A DNA stretch of 64,000 nt from Paenibacillus mellifer (GCF_023195895.1 NZ_JALPRK010000008.1:1-64000), one strand, 5' to 3'; shown: positions 8,467 through 18,509, numbered from the stretch's first letter. Notes: generated from the sequence alone by a model not told the origin. A program made the numbers and translations.

Positions 8467-9843
8467 TTATCGGAAAGGAAAACGCATCCCTTTGCCGGCT
8501 TTGCCTAACTGCTTCATCATCTTGTTGCCTTTGCCTTTCGGCCCCATCATATCAGAGAACTGCTTCATCACGCGGCGCATTTCATCAAACTGCTTGATCA
8601 AGCGATTGACATCGGCCAGCGTGGTCCCGCTGCCTGCAGCAATCCGCTTGCGCCGGCTATGATTGATCATATCGGGATGTTGCTTCTCTTCTTTGGTCAT
8701 CGAATGCACAATAGCTTCCACTCGGCCCATTTGCTTCTCGTCAACCTTAACGTTCTGCATCTGCTTCATCTTGCCCATACCTGGAATCATATCCATGAGC
8801 TGATCCAGCGGCCCAAGCTTCTTGACCTGATCCATTTGCTCCAGGAAATCATCGAACGTAAACTCCGCATTGCGCATTTTCCGTTCCATTTCCTTCGCTT
8901 TTTCCGTGTCGATGTTGGCCTGGGCTTTCTCGATCAGCGACAGCATGTCGCCCATGCCGAGAATCCGGGAGGCCATCCGCTCTGGATGGAATGGCTCCAG
9001 CGCATCGATCTTCTCGCCTAGCGCGGCGAATTTGATTGGACAACCGGTAACGGCCTTAACCGACAACGCCGCACCGCCGCGGGTATCCCCATCGAGCTTG
9101 GTCAGTACGACCCCGGTCAACGTCAACTGCTGGTTGAAGCTCTCCGCCACGTTCACCGCATCCTGACCGGTCATGGCGTCCACGACCAGCAGCACTTCAT
9201 CCGGCTTCGTCACCTCATGGATTTGCCGCAGCTCTTCCATCAGCTCTTCGTCAACGTGTAGCCGGCCTGCGGTATCGATCAACAGATAGTCGTTGCCGTT
9301 ATCCTTGGCATGCTGCAGCGCCTGACGGGCGATTTCTACTGGGCTGTTGCCCTCCGGCAGCGTAAAGACCGGCACCTTGATCTGTTCGCCGAGTACCTGC
9401 AGCTGCTTGATCGCCGCGGGACGGTATATGTCACCCGCGACGAGCAGCGGTCGATGATTCTCCTTCAGCAGCAGCTTGGCCAGCTTGGCCGAGGTCGTCG
9501 TCTTACCGGCGCCCTGCAGGCCTGCCATCATGACGACGGTCGGCGGCCGATTACTTCGGGCCAGCTTGGCTTGGCTTCCGCCCATGAGCTCGGTCAGCTC
9601 TTTGTTGACGATATCGATGATGACCATGCCCGGCGTAAAGCTGTCCATGACCTCTTTGCCGACCGCCTTCTCCTTCACCTTGGCGATGAATTCCTTGACG
9701 ACTTTAAAGTTGACGTCCGCTTCCAGCAAAGCAAGCCGAACCTCGCGCATCGCTTCGTTAACATCGTCCTCCGATACCTTGCCTTTGCCCCGCAGTTTGC
9801 TGAACACGTTCTGCAAGCGGCTTGTCAATCCTTCAAATGCCAT
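8467..9843 (-). CDS. ffh: signal recognition particle protein Ffh
   Basis: 458 residues from ATG 9843 (GGGGGTGA upstream). Ffh is the GTPase subunit of SRP, targeting nascent membrane and secreted proteins to FtsY. The N domain spans about 1-90. The G domain has MAGLQGAGKTTTSAKLA (G1, near 106-122), DTAGRLHVDEELM (G3) and TKLDGDTRGGAAL (G4). The Met-rich M domain follows from about 295, with the RNA-binding GSGTTLADVNRLIKQF. It sits between ylxM and rpsP, so the SRP core is clustered with ftsY. Confidence 0.98.
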   Translation of the reverse strand: MAFEGLTSRLQNVFSKLRGKGKVSEDDVNEAMREVRLALLEADVNFKVVKEFIAKVKEKAVGKEVMDSFTPGMVIIDIVNKELTELMGGSQAKLARSNRPPTVVMMAGLQGAGKTTTSAKLAKLLLKENHRPLLVAGDIYRPAAIKQLQVLGEQIKVPVFTLPEGNSPVEIARQALQHAKDNGNDYLLIDTAGRLHVDEELMEELRQIHEVTKPDEVLLVVDAMTGQDAVNVAESFNQQLTLTGVVLTKLDGDTRGGAALSVKAVTGCPIKFAALGEKIDALEPFHPERMASRILGMGDMLSLIEKAQANIDTEKAKEMERKMRNAEFTFDDFLEQMDQVKKLGPLDQLMDMIPGMGKMKQMQNVKVDEKQMGRVEAIVHSMTKEEKQHPDMINHSRRKRIAAGSGTTLADVNRLIKQFDEMRRVMKQFSDMMGPKGKGNKMMKQLGKAGKGMRFPFR

Positions 9844-9920
9844 ATGACCGTCACCCCCATTCATTAAGGTAGTTCAGAATGCTGACTTTTTGTACATTAA
9901 TTTAGATCTATATCGTCATC

Positions 9921-10274
9921 TTACAATTGCTCCGCCTCGCGAAGCAAATTTCTTGCCGTTTCTTTATGTAACGGGGACAAGGTACTGTCTTCAAGCAATA
10001 GCTCCAGCCGGGACAACACGCCGCTCCGCGCTTCGTGTTTCTTTAACAACCCCAGCTTCTCTTCATACGTTTCCAGCATGCCTTCAGCCCGTTTAATATG
10101 CTCATATACCGCCTGGCGGCTAATCTCGAACTCGGCGGCGATTTCACCTAACGAGAAATCATCGAGGAAATAATATTTCAAGAAGGTCTGCTGTTTCTCC
10201 GTGAGCAGCGCTTCATAGAAGTCAAACAAAAGGTTGATCCGGTTCGTCTTCTCAAGCCTATTCTCCTGACTCAT
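9921..10274 (-). CDS. ylxM: YlxM family SRP-associated HTH protein
   Basis: 117 residues from ATG 10274, preceded by GGAGGGAGTGCCCAG; a longer frame upstream lacks a ribosome binding site. It shows the UPF0122 layout: [35 protein letters not shown], a sigma-region-4-like helix-turn-helix ([22 protein letters not shown] is the core), then a helical tail. In streptococci YlxM binds SRP and modulates Ffh and FtsY GTPase activity. It lies 77 bp upstream of ffh. Confidence 0.93.
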   Translation of the reverse strand: MSQENRLEKTNRINLLFDFYEALLTEKQQTFLKYYFLDDFSLGEIAAEFEISRQAVYEHIKRAEGMLETYEEKLGLLKKHEARSGVLSRLELLLEDSTLSPLHKETARNLLREAEQL

Positions 10275-10409
10275 CTGGGCACTCCCTCCGTCAAGGAAAA
10301 ACACTTTACAGCGCATCAACTTTTCCTATGATACCGAATGCCGTAATGGATGTCAAGCATTTTTCCTTAACATCAATTTATGAGCCAAAAACCTCCTTTT
10401 ATCAGCCAA

Positions 10410-10441
10410 AAGCCGCCTTCCGAATCATCGGAAAGCGGCTT
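10410..10441 (-). terminator. intrinsic terminator after the hemolysin III gene
   Basis: A 14-bp stem (10428-10441 with 10410-10423, one G-T pair) with 4-nt loop, followed by TTTTGG on the minus strand, 20 bp after the stop of the PAQR-family gene and before ylxM. Confidence 0.8.
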
Positions 10442-10460
10442 GATTGTCGGTATCCATCTC

Positions 10461-11108
10461 TCAATGATGAGGCAGCAGATACAGCAAAATCGCAAAGAAG
10501 TGCGTCACGCTGCCGCCGAGCACGAACAAATGCCAGATGGCGTGATGGTAGGGGAACCCCCGCCATACGTAGAAAATTGTGCCCAGCGTATACGCCAGCC
10601 CGCCCGCCACCAACAGGACAATTCCTTGATGCGGCATGGCCACGGTCAACGGCCCCCAGGCGATGACGATCAACCAACCCATGATTAAGTAGAAGATCGT
10701 CGACATGAACAGGAACCTTTTGACGAAGAACGCTTTGAACACGACCCCCAGTAACGCAATCCCCCAAACAGTTCCGAACAGGCTCCAGCCGAGCGGCCCT
10801 CGAACGGCCACCAGCATAAACGGCGTGTACGTCCCCGCAATGTAAATGTAAATGGAGGAATGGTCGAAAAACTCGAACAAGTCTTTCAATTTGCCTTCCT
10901 TGAAGCTGTGTACGAGGGTAGAGCACAGGTACAGCAGCAGCATGCTCGCCCCGTATATGGTAAAACTGACGACATGCCAAGCCGTGCCCTTCATGCTGGA
11001 AAAAACGATCAGCAATACTAATCCCGCCAAGCTAAGCAAGGCGCCGATGCCATGAGTGATCGCATTGGCGATTTCCTCGCGACGGTCGTAAGTATGCGTA
11101 TTGGCCAT
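10461..11108 (-). CDS. hemolysin III / PAQR family membrane protein
   Basis: 215 residues with seven predicted membrane helices. Family signatures are EEIANAITHGIGALLSL with a conserved His near residue 19, SSIYIYIAGTYTPF near the middle, and the C-terminal HAIWHLFVLGGSVTHFFAIL whose His residues belong to the metal-binding site of PAQR-type folds. The family resembles B. subtilis YplQ. The name hemolysin is historical, and the real activity is unknown. It interrupts the usual ftsY-ylxM order and has its own terminator. Confidence 0.92.
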   Translation of the reverse strand: MANTHTYDRREEIANAITHGIGALLSLAGLVLLIVFSSMKGTAWHVVSFTIYGASMLLLYLCSTLVHSFKEGKLKDLFEFFDHSSIYIYIAGTYTPFMLVAVRGPLGWSLFGTVWGIALLGVVFKAFFVKRFLFMSTIFYLIMGWLIVIAWGPLTVAMPHQGIVLLVAGGLAYTLGTIFYVWRGFPYHHAIWHLFVLGGSVTHFFAILLYLLPHH

Positions 11109-11211
11109 CCTGTCACCTCCTAAAAAATCTCTAAGTAGTATGTCTTACCGGGCATTCGCCTATGATCATCATACGACGAAACCCCGCTACATGTTACAAC
11201 CGACTGCCGGG

Positions 11212-12207
11212 TTAAGCCTCTTCCGCCTCTTCCGCCTCCGCAATCAGGCCGGCGAACAAGCCATGCACGAACTGCTCGGAATCGAAGGGTTGGAGATCGT
11301 CCATCTTTTCGCCAAGTCCAACGAATTTTACCGGGAGGCTCAACTCCTGGCGGATCGCGATGACAATCCCACCTTTGGCGGTGCCGTCCAGCTTCGTAAG
11401 CACCAGGCCGGTCACGCCGCTCTTCTCGCCGAACAACTTCGCTTGGCTCAGCGCATTTTGTCCGGTGGTTGCGTCGAGCACCATCAGCACCTCATGCGGA
11501 GCGCCCGGAATTTCCCGCTGAATAACACGGTAAATCTTGTTCAGCTCCTCCATCAGGTTGGACTTATTCTGCAGCCGTCCTGCCGTATCGCACAGAAGAA
11601 TGTCTGCCCCGCGTTGCTTGGCCGCTTGAACCGCATCGAACATGACCGCCGCCGGATCAGAACCAGCCTGCTGCTTGATGACGTCCACCTGAGCCCGCTT
11701 GCCCCATACCTCCAACTGCTCGATTGCGCCTGCGCGGAACGTGTCCCCGGCGGCCAGAATGACCTTCTTGCCCTGCTGTTTATAGTAATGAGCCAGCTTA
11801 CCAATCGTTGTCGTTTTGCCGACGCCGTTGACACCAACGAACAAAATGACGCTGATCCCGTCCGGATTCAAATGCATTTCGCTGTCTTCATCCCCGCGCA
11901 GCAGCCCGGTCAGCTTCTCCGACAGCAGCGGCTGCAGTTCAGAAGCGTCCTCGATCCGGCGCTGCTTCACTTCCGTCCGCAGATCGTCGATGAGCTTCAA
12001 TACGGTGTTTACGCCGACATCGGCTCCGATCAAAATTTCCTCCAGCTCTTCGAAAAATTCCTCATCGATCTTTTTGCGCCGAGTGACGAGCTCTGTAACT
12101 TTCTCAACAAAGCCCTTACGGCTTTTTTCTAGCCCATCCCGGAATTGTTTGGTTACGGACTCCGTTTTAGATGCAATGCTTTCTTTCAGTTTCTTAAAGA
12201 AACTCAT
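11212..12207 (-). CDS. ftsY: SRP receptor FtsY
   Basis: 331 residues from ATG 12207, chosen for GGAGGAAATAATCCCT upstream; an in-frame extension has no such site. FtsY is the membrane-associated GTPase that receives SRP-ribosome complexes. The N-terminus is a short amphipathic helix (MSFFKKLKESI) rather than the long acidic A domain of E. coli, as usual in Firmicutes. The NG domain carries GVNGVGKTTTIGKLA, DTAGRLQNKSNLMEEL and TKLDGTAKGGI. It is encoded 163 bp after smc, the classical smc-ftsY pair. Confidence 0.98.
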   Translation of the reverse strand: MSFFKKLKESIASKTESVTKQFRDGLEKSRKGFVEKVTELVTRRKKIDEEFFEELEEILIGADVGVNTVLKLIDDLRTEVKQRRIEDASELQPLLSEKLTGLLRGDEDSEMHLNPDGISVILFVGVNGVGKTTTIGKLAHYYKQQGKKVILAAGDTFRAGAIEQLEVWGKRAQVDVIKQQAGSDPAAVMFDAVQAAKQRGADILLCDTAGRLQNKSNLMEELNKIYRVIQREIPGAPHEVLMVLDATTGQNALSQAKLFGEKSGVTGLVLTKLDGTAKGGIVIAIRQELSLPVKFVGLGEKMDDLQPFDSEQFVHGLFAGLIAEAEEAEEA

Positions 12208-12370
12208 AGGGATTATTTCCTCCTTCATCACTTCGAACTCATTATCGCATACCGCGAAGGTCCAAGCAATTTCCTTCAACCGCGGTACGAAAATAAAAAC
12301 GTGGCAGGAGAGCCAAGCCGTCACCTTGACTCTCAAGCCACCGTAATTTGAATTTGACCTTTCGCCTTGC

Positions 12371-15300
12371 TTAAGCGATTTCGACCGTCTCTTCGTCCTC
12401 CAGCTTCACGGAGACGAGCTTGGACACGCCGCCTTCCTCCATGGTCACGCCGTACAGCACGTCGGCTTCCTCCATCGTCCCTTTGCGGTGGGTAACCACA
12501 ATAAACTGGGTCTGTTCCGAGAATTCGCGCAAGTACTGAGCGAAGCGAGCCACGTTGGCCTCATCCAGCGCTGCTTCGACTTCGTCGAGCACGCAGAACG
12601 GTACGGGCTTCACCTGCAAAATAGCGAACAGCAGGGCCATCGCCGTCAAAGCTCGCTCCCCCCCGGAGAGCAGCTGTAAGTTCTGCAGCTTCTTGCCTGG
12701 CGGTTGGGCGACCACATCGATCCCCGTATCGAGCAGATTGTCCGGATCAACTAGAATCAGGTCCGCTCGTCCGCCGCCAAACAGCTTCGAGAAGACGATC
12801 ACAAATTCGCGGCGGATGGCATCAAACGTCGTTTTGAAGCGTTTGGACATCTCTTCGTCCATCTCGCGGATGACCTGGTACAACGTGGTTTTCGCTTCGA
12901 CGAGATCATCCTTCTGCTCGCTGAGGAACTGGTAACGCTCGGACACGCGGTTATATTCCTCAATCGCGCCGAGATTCACATCCCCGAGCAGAGTAATTTG
13001 CCGCTTCAGCTCCTTGACGTCCGCTTGGGTTTGCGGCACATCCTCCGGCACGGCATAACGCTGCTTGGCCAATTCATAGCTGAGCTCGTAATCCTCAGAC
13101 AGCTTGCGCAGGATATTGTCCAGCTCCACGTCCAGACGGTTCGCCTGGATTTCCGTCTGGCGCAGTTGCTCCTCCACGGCCTTCAGCCCTAGCCGCTGCT
13201 CCTTCGTCTCGCCTTCGCCTTCCTCCAGCTTCTTCACGAACACGGCACGCGAAGCTCTCTCCAGTTCCAGCTGCTCGCTAGCGCGTTCCTTCTTCAGCTT
13301 GAAATCGTTGAGCTCCTCCCGTTGCTTGACGGTCTGCTCCTCATTTTGCTGCAAATCGACTTCGATCGATTGCAAAATCGTACGATTTTGCCCCAGTTCG
13401 CGCTCCTGAACCTTGAACTCGTTCTCCGCGCGGCGCAGCTGCTCGCGCAGCGACTGGCACTCCTGATCCAACTTGCCTTCCCGAACCTTCAGGTCGGTCA
13501 GTAAATCCTGGAGCTCCTCCTTCGCCGACTCGCTGGCTTTCCGCGCGAATTCGGCCGCCCGGATCGATTGCTGGACGGTTTGTTCTTCCTTCTCCAGCTC
13601 TACAAGTCGCTCTTCCGCGGCTTTCTTCGTCGCCTCAAGCTCCTCGAGCTCTTTGAGATAGTGGCCCTTCTCCTGACCATACAACTCAAATTGCTCGGAG
13701 ACATGACGCCACTCGTGATCGACCTGCTTCAGGTCACCCGCGCAGGATTGCTCCTCGACCCGCTTGGCATCGCCGGCTTCGCGTAACCGCGTCAGCTCGC
13801 TTTCCGCCTTTGCCAATTGGCTGCGAACGTCGGTGATTCCTTTGCGCAGCTTATCCAGCATCTCTTCGCTCTCGCGAATGTCGCTGGCAAGCTGGTCGAG
13901 CTGGCGTTTGCGCCCCAGCAGATTGCTGTTCTTGCGATGCTGAGAGCCCCCGGTCATCGAACCGCCGGCATTCACAACGTCGCCTTCCAGCGTTACGATC
14001 CGGAAGCGATATTGCAGCCTTGCCGCCATCTTGTTCGCCCGTTCCAGATCACTGGCAAAAACAACGTTGCCCAGCAGGCTGCCAACGATATCCGCATACC
14101 GCGGTTCATAGCCGACCAGCTCTGCGCCGATTCCGACGAATCCGTCCGCCTCTTCCAACTGACGTTTGTCCGCCGCAGAAATCTGACGTGGACGAATGAC
14201 GTCCAGCGGCAGGAAGGTTGCACGACCCAATTGCCGTTGCTTCAGGAAAGCGATCGCCTGGCGCGATACGGCTTCGTTCTCCATGACGATATGCTGCATA
14301 GCGGCGCCCAGCGCCGTTTCCACAGCCAGCTCAAGCTTCTCCGGAACCCGGATCAATTCGGCAACTGCGCCATGAACTCCGGACAACGTCGATTTTTTTG
14401 ACGCCTTCAGGACTTCCTTAACGCCAAGGACAAACCCGTCGTAGTCGTCCTCCATCTCCTTCATCGTGTCGCGCCGGGAAACCAACGCCTCGCGCTTTTG
14501 TTCCCATTTGCGAATATTGCTTTGGCTCTCTTCAACGAGCTTCTGCAGCGAATTCACGCGTTCGCTTTCTTGAATGTACTGTCCCCGTACTTCGGCAATT
14601 TCCTTACCCAGCTTGTCCAGCACCTTCTCCAGCTCGGCCTTGCTGCCCTTAAGTCTTTCCAGTTCATCCGTCCATTTGACGCCTTCCTCTTCGGCGCGTT
14701 CCATGCGGCGTTTGACGCTTTCCTTCTGCTGTTCGGCATAATGGATTTCGTTGCGGGATTGCGCCATCCGGTTCATGATGTCGAGCAGTTGGCCTTTCAG
14801 ACCTTCCTCCTGCACTTGGCTAATGCCGCCGGTCACGCCGATCAGCTTTGCCTCTTCGGCCGCTAGTTCGTTGCGCAGCTCGCTAAGCTGTTGCTCCACT
14901 GCGGCGAACTTGGCTGCCATCTGCTCCATTTCTTGCTGCCGCTGAGCAAACCGCTCTTCGCTAACCTCCAGCGACTGGCGAAGCTGCTCGCGATTTTGGG
15001 TCAAGTTCTTGGCGCGTTCCTTCAAAACCTCGCCATACCCTTCGCTTTTCTCATAGCTTTCGCTATATTCAAGCAACTGTCCTTGCAGCCCCTCAATTTG
15101 GTCCTCGACCTGACGGAGGGCCAGCCGATCGCTCTCCAGTTTGGCATCGTGCGCGGAGACGACGGTGGACAACGCCAACTGCTCCTCCTGGAGTTTCGCT
15201 AGCTTGGCGTTGGCTTCGCTCCACGAAGCGTGGATTTGCTCAATCTGATACACGTATAACGAAATCTCTTTATTTTTCAATTGCTCGCGCAATTCCTTGT

Positions 15301-15943
15301 ATTTGATCGCTTTCTCCGACTGCTCCTTCAGCGGTTCGATCTGATCCTCCAGCTCGACCACCAGGTCGTTGATGCGCAGCAGGTTCTGTTCGGTCTCGTC
15401 CAGCTTGCGGCGGGCGTCGCGCTTACGACTTTTGTATTTCACGATCCCCGAAGCCTCTTCGAAAATGCCGCGGCGATCCTCCGAACGCGTACTCAGAATC
15501 TCCTCGATCCGACCCTGCCCGATGATAGAGTAAGCTTCCTTCCCGATCCCCGTATCCATGAACAGCTCGGTGATATCCTTGAGCCGGCAGCCTTGCTTGT
15601 TAATAAAATATTCGCTGTCCCCGCTGCGATGGACCCGCCGGGTCACCGTCACTTCGCTGAAATCCAGCGGCAACGCCTGATCCGTGTTGTCCAGGGTCAG
15701 CGACACCTCGCTGAAATTCACCGCTTTGCGCGCGTCACTGCCGGCAAAGATGATATCTTCCATCTTCCCGCCACGTAGTGATTTGGCGCTTTGCTCCCCG
15801 AGTACCCAGCGGATGCCGTCAGAGATGTTACTCTTGCCGCTGCCGTTGGGTCCAACTACAGCCGTAATGCCGCGGACAAATTCCATCTCCGTCTTATCGG
15901 CGAACGATTTGAAGCCCGCTAACTCTATCCTTTTCAAAAACAT
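12371..15943 (-). CDS. smc: chromosome segregation protein SMC
   Basis: 1190 residues from ATG 15943 (GGTGATAGTGAACGT upstream), the usual SMC size. SMC dimers with ScpA/ScpB form condensin, compacting and separating sister chromosomes. Visible parts: N-terminal ATPase head with Walker A GPNGSGKSN (31-39), coiled coil, hinge at about 510-670 (LSGVHGAVAELIRV ... GGSMTGGSQHRKNS), second coiled coil, and C-terminal head with signature LLSGGERALTAMALL and Walker B VLDEVEAALDEANV. The high charge of the coils yields many antisense shadow frames. Confidence 0.98.
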   Translation of the reverse strand: MFLKRIELAGFKSFADKTEMEFVRGITAVVGPNGSGKSNISDGIRWVLGEQSAKSLRGGKMEDIIFAGSDARKAVNFSEVSLTLDNTDQALPLDFSEVTVTRRVHRSGDSEYFINKQGCRLKDITELFMDTGIGKEAYSIIGQGRIEEILSTRSEDRRGIFEEASGIVKYKSRKRDARRKLDETEQNLLRINDLVVELEDQIEPLKEQSEKAIKYKELREQLKNKEISLYVYQIEQIHASWSEANAKLAKLQEEQLALSTVVSAHDAKLESDRLALRQVEDQIEGLQGQLLEYSESYEKSEGYGEVLKERAKNLTQNREQLRQSLEVSEERFAQRQQEMEQMAAKFAAVEQQLSELRNELAAEEAKLIGVTGGISQVQEEGLKGQLLDIMNRMAQSRNEIHYAEQQKESVKRRMERAEEEGVKWTDELERLKGSKAELEKVLDKLGKEIAEVRGQYIQESERVNSLQKLVEESQSNIRKWEQKREALVSRRDTMKEMEDDYDGFVLGVKEVLKASKKSTLSGVHGAVAELIRVPEKLELAVETALGAAMQHIVMENEAVSRQAIAFLKQRQLGRATFLPLDVIRPRQISAADKRQLEEADGFVGIGAELVGYEPRYADIVGSLLGNVVFASDLERANKMAARLQYRFRIVTLEGDVVNAGGSMTGGSQHRKNSNLLGRKRQLDQLASDIRESEEMLDKLRKGITDVRSQLAKAESELTRLREAGDAKRVEEQSCAGDLKQVDHEWRHVSEQFELYGQEKGHYLKELEELEATKKAAEERLVELEKEEQTVQQSIRAAEFARKASESAKEELQDLLTDLKVREGKLDQECQSLREQLRRAENEFKVQERELGQNRTILQSIEVDLQQNEEQTVKQREELNDFKLKKERASEQLELERASRAVFVKKLEEGEGETKEQRLGLKAVEEQLRQTEIQANRLDVELDNILRKLSEDYELSYELAKQRYAVPEDVPQTQADVKELKRQITLLGDVNLGAIEEYNRVSERYQFLSEQKDDLVEAKTTLYQVIREMDEEMSKRFKTTFDAIRREFVIVFSKLFGGGRADLILVDPDNLLDTGIDVVAQPPGKKLQNLQLLSGGERALTAMALLFAILQVKPVPFCVLDEVEAALDEANVARFAQYLREFSEQTQFIVVTHRKGTMEEADVLYGVTMEEGGVSKLVSVKLEDEETVEIA

Positions 15944-16119
15944 ACGTTCACTATCACCTCTACCGACTATTGTAACATACCCAAAGCTCCCGAGAACAGG
16001 CATTCCGTCTCGTGCGAAAGCCCGGGATGACGCTGCCAGGGCTTGCTTGAAATCTAATTTTCTTTTTGCTAGTGTGATAGAAAATCCAATCTTTTATATC
16101 GGTAAAAGGAGCGTCCTTG

Positions 16120-17532
16120 ATGAGCACGAAGAAACATTCTCTCCTGACCGGCTTGCTGTTGGCGGTTGGCCTTGGAGCCGCTTCCCTGCTCGCGCCAGGT
16201 CTGTCGATGGCCGCTGCCCAGCAGACACAGGCGGTGACCTCCGCGAATGTAACGATCGGAGGACAAGTGATCGCTTGGGCCACTTCGCCGCAGATCTATC
16301 GCGGCGTAACCTATGTACCGCTGCGCGAAGCAGCCGAGCGCCTGGGAGCGGAAGTGAAGTGGAACTCCGCCAAACGCGCTGCCGAACTGCGAGTACACGG
16401 CGATACGATCCTGCACCGCACCGGGACGGACCTGTTCAGCGTTAACGGCGATCCGCTCCGGACGGGCGGGAGCTCGTTTGATCGCGGCGGCGTCACGCTG
16501 GTGCCTCTGCGGGCTTTGGCCGAGGTATTGCAGGCAGATGTCGGGGCCGTTGCATCCGGCGGGACGGTCAATGTCAGCTTGATGTCGGACGGGGTGACGA
16601 TTCGTTCTTCCGAAACGGAGTTGGCGGATCGATATCTGATCGCTCAACAGTACTCCGGCATCACTTTGATCGCCAAGGGTGACCAAATCCTGCTCCGCAA
16701 AGGCTATGGATATGACGGAGAGAATCGCCTTGTCCGCGCAGACCGCAAATCGCGCCTTGGTTCTCTGACCAAGTCGTTTACGGCGGCGGCCGTGATGAAG
16801 CTGGCGGAAGAAGGCAAACTGAGGTTGGACGAACCGCTGGAATCGTATTTTCCCGGGTTTCCTGGTGGAGAGCGGATCACCGTTCACCTGCTGTTGTCCC
16901 ACCTGTCGGGCATCAACCCCAACTTTCCGCGCGAAGCGAACTATTCCTTGCTGGATACGATCGAGGCCATCCGATCCAAACCGCTGCTGGTTGAACCGGG
17001 CAGCAAGTTCATCTACAGCAACAGCGGATATGTCGTGCTGGCGGGAATCATCGAGAAAGCGTCAGGGATGAGTTACGGGGAATATCTGAAGCAGAGCTTT
17101 TGGGAACCGCTGGGTTTATCCGGCACCGGGGAAGCAAAGCCCTCCGTACCGGTTATCCAGGGTTACGTCAGCGCCGGAGATCAGCTATGGGCACCGGCCG
17201 GCCCTTATATCTCCCAATCCGGCACCGGAACTTTGTATTCTACCGTCAACGATATGCTGACATGGATCGCCTCATTCGAAACGGAACGGGTGTTACGCAG
17301 TTCATCCATCACCCAAATGTTCACCTCCTATTCGGAGAAAAACTACGGTTACGGCTGGATGATCCGGCAAGAGAATGGAGGGACACGTGTCTTTCACAAT
17401 GGAAGCGGCACCGGCTACGCCACCGGGATGTCCCGGGAGCTTGGCGGAGGGTACACCCTCATCCTGCTGGGCAATCACTCCGGGATGGACACGCTGACGT
17501 TGATGACGGAGCTTCGCAAACGGCTGCCTTAG
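16120..17532 (+). CDS. secreted stalk-domain serine hydrolase (beta-lactamase/DD-peptidase class C fold)
   Basis: 470 residues from ATG 16120 (AAAGGAG upstream). A signal peptide (about 1-30, ending SMAAAQ) is followed by a stalk-type copper-amine-oxidase-like domain (GVTYVPLREAAERLG and a second GVTLVPLRALAEVL copy, about 65-145). The serine hydrolase follows, with nucleophile motif S215-L-T-K218, Y299-S-N301 and H426-N-G. These fit a penicillin-binding or esterase-type enzyme acting at the cell surface; true beta-lactamase activity is not implied. It is inserted between rnc and smc on the opposite strand, unlike most Bacillota. Confidence 0.87.
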   Translation: MSTKKHSLLTGLLLAVGLGAASLLAPGLSMAAAQQTQAVTSANVTIGGQVIAWATSPQIYRGVTYVPLREAAERLGAEVKWNSAKRAAELRVHGDTILHRTGTDLFSVNGDPLRTGGSSFDRGGVTLVPLRALAEVLQADVGAVASGGTVNVSLMSDGVTIRSSETELADRYLIAQQYSGITLIAKGDQILLRKGYGYDGENRLVRADRKSRLGSLTKSFTAAAVMKLAEEGKLRLDEPLESYFPGFPGGERITVHLLLSHLSGINPNFPREANYSLLDTIEAIRSKPLLVEPGSKFIYSNSGYVVLAGIIEKASGMSYGEYLKQSFWEPLGLSGTGEAKPSVPVIQGYVSAGDQLWAPAGPYISQSGTGTLYSTVNDMLTWIASFETERVLRSSSITQMFTSYSEKNYGYGWMIRQENGGTRVFHNGSGTGYATGMSRELGGGYTLILLGNHSGMDTLTLMTELRKRLP

Positions 17533-17581
17533 TCGAAGAACCCGAGGGTGCCTAATGATAGAATGGTTGCAATGATTTTGT

Positions 17582-17694
17582 GCTAACGCTTGTCAGGAAG
17601 CTTATGGGGTCCAAAAACACGGAATTCCGGGGCTAACGCTGACCTCCGAGCTTATGGACATCCCCCCCCTTTGGTGTTCAAAGATCAGCGTTAG
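17582..17694. repeat. degenerate intergenic repeat, about 50-bp period
   Basis: GCTAACGCT occurs at 17582-17590 and 17632-17640, each followed about 10 bp later by AGCTTATGG and a CC-rich end. The reverse complement AGCGTTAG appears at 17687-17694. The unit looks like a dispersed intergenic repeat; its genome-wide number cannot be seen here. Confidence 0.5.
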
Positions 17695-17725
17695 TGCTCC
17701 GCAGGAATACACTCATTCAAAAAAA

Positions 17726-17765
17726 AGGTCGTCCCACAGGGTCTGCAAGACCTTGGGGACGACCT
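17726..17765. terminator. bidirectional terminator between serine hydrolase and rnc
   Basis: A perfect 10-bp stem AGGTCGTCCC/GGGACGACCT (17726-17735 with 17756-17765) enclosing an inner AGGGTCT/AGACCT hairpin. A-rich and T-rich flanks on both sides make it work for the convergent genes on either strand. Confidence 0.85.
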
Positions 17766-17791
17766 ACTTTTTGTTGAACTATCATTCAATA

Positions 17792-18496
17792 TTAATTATC
17801 TGGCTGAGCGTCCTTAAGCAGCTCCAAGGCCACGGCCGCCGCCTGCTGCTCAGCTTCCTTCTTGGATCTGCCTGTTCCCTGACCGAGCGAACGCCCTTCC
17901 ATGCAGACCTCCGCAACGAATTCGCGTTCATGCGCCGGCCCCCGTTCTTCGACGATCCGGTATTCCAACGCCCCCATGCCGTGATGCTGCGTAAGCTCCT
18001 GCAACTCCGTCTTGAAGTCACTGGTCGCCAGCTTACCGTTCAGGGTCAATTTAGGGAATACGTGGCGATGAAGGAACGCAGTGACGGCTTCCAGTCCCTG
18101 ATCCAGATATAAAGCGCCGATAAAGGATTCGAATACGTCCGCAAGCAACGCCGGACGAGTTCGTCCTCCCGTCAGCTCCTCGCCTTTGCCCAGCAGGACG
18201 TAGTGTCCGAATTCCAGGCTTTCGGCGAATTTCACGAGCGACGGTTCGCAAACAATAGCCGCGCGCAGCTTGGTTAACTCGCCCTCAGGACGATCTGGAA
18301 ATAACCGATATAAATGCTCCGAAACGGTCAACTCGAGTACGGCGTCGCCCAAAAATTCCAGGCGTTCGTTATCCTCATATTGACTGAAGCGATGCTCGTT
18401 CACGTATGACGCGTGGGTGAAGGCTTGTTTCAGAAGCTGCCGATTTTGGAATGCCAGTTCAAGTTTTTGCTGTAACTGCTTCAGATCTCCATTCAC
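17792..18496 (-). CDS. rnc: ribonuclease III
   Basis: 234 residues. It cleaves double-stranded RNA, including rRNA precursors. The nuclease domain has the signature [13 protein letters not shown] (about 45-57) with metal-binding Glu and Asp, and a second acidic patch at [15 protein letters not shown]. The C-terminal dsRNA-binding domain starts near [14 protein letters not shown] and ends with [19 protein letters not shown]. The GTG start follows AAGGGGTTAAGTCTG, 13 bp after fabF, so it is the tail of the fatty-acid operon. In B. subtilis smc follows directly; here a plus-strand gene intervenes. Confidence 0.97.
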   Translation of the reverse strand: MNGDLKQLQQKLELAFQNRQLLKQAFTHASYVNEHRFSQYEDNERLEFLGDAVLELTVSEHLYRLFPDRPEGELTKLRAAIVCEPSLVKFAESLEFGHYVLLGKGEELTGGRTRPALLADVFESFIGALYLDQGLEAVTAFLHRHVFPKLTLNGKLATSDFKTELQELTQHHGMGALEYRIVEERGPAHEREFVAEVCMEGRSLGQGTGRSKKEAEQQAAAVALELLKDAQPDN

Positions 18497-18509
18497 CAGA
18501 CTTAACCCC

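Noticed and set aside
10461..11108. Haemolysin activity for the hemolysin III protein
   Set aside because: Family name only; PAQR-type membrane proteins are widespread in harmless bacteria.
16120..17532. Beta-lactamase resistance gene
   Set aside because: The SxxK/YxN/HxG motifs mark the broad serine hydrolase family, and the stalk domain points to a wall-associated role.
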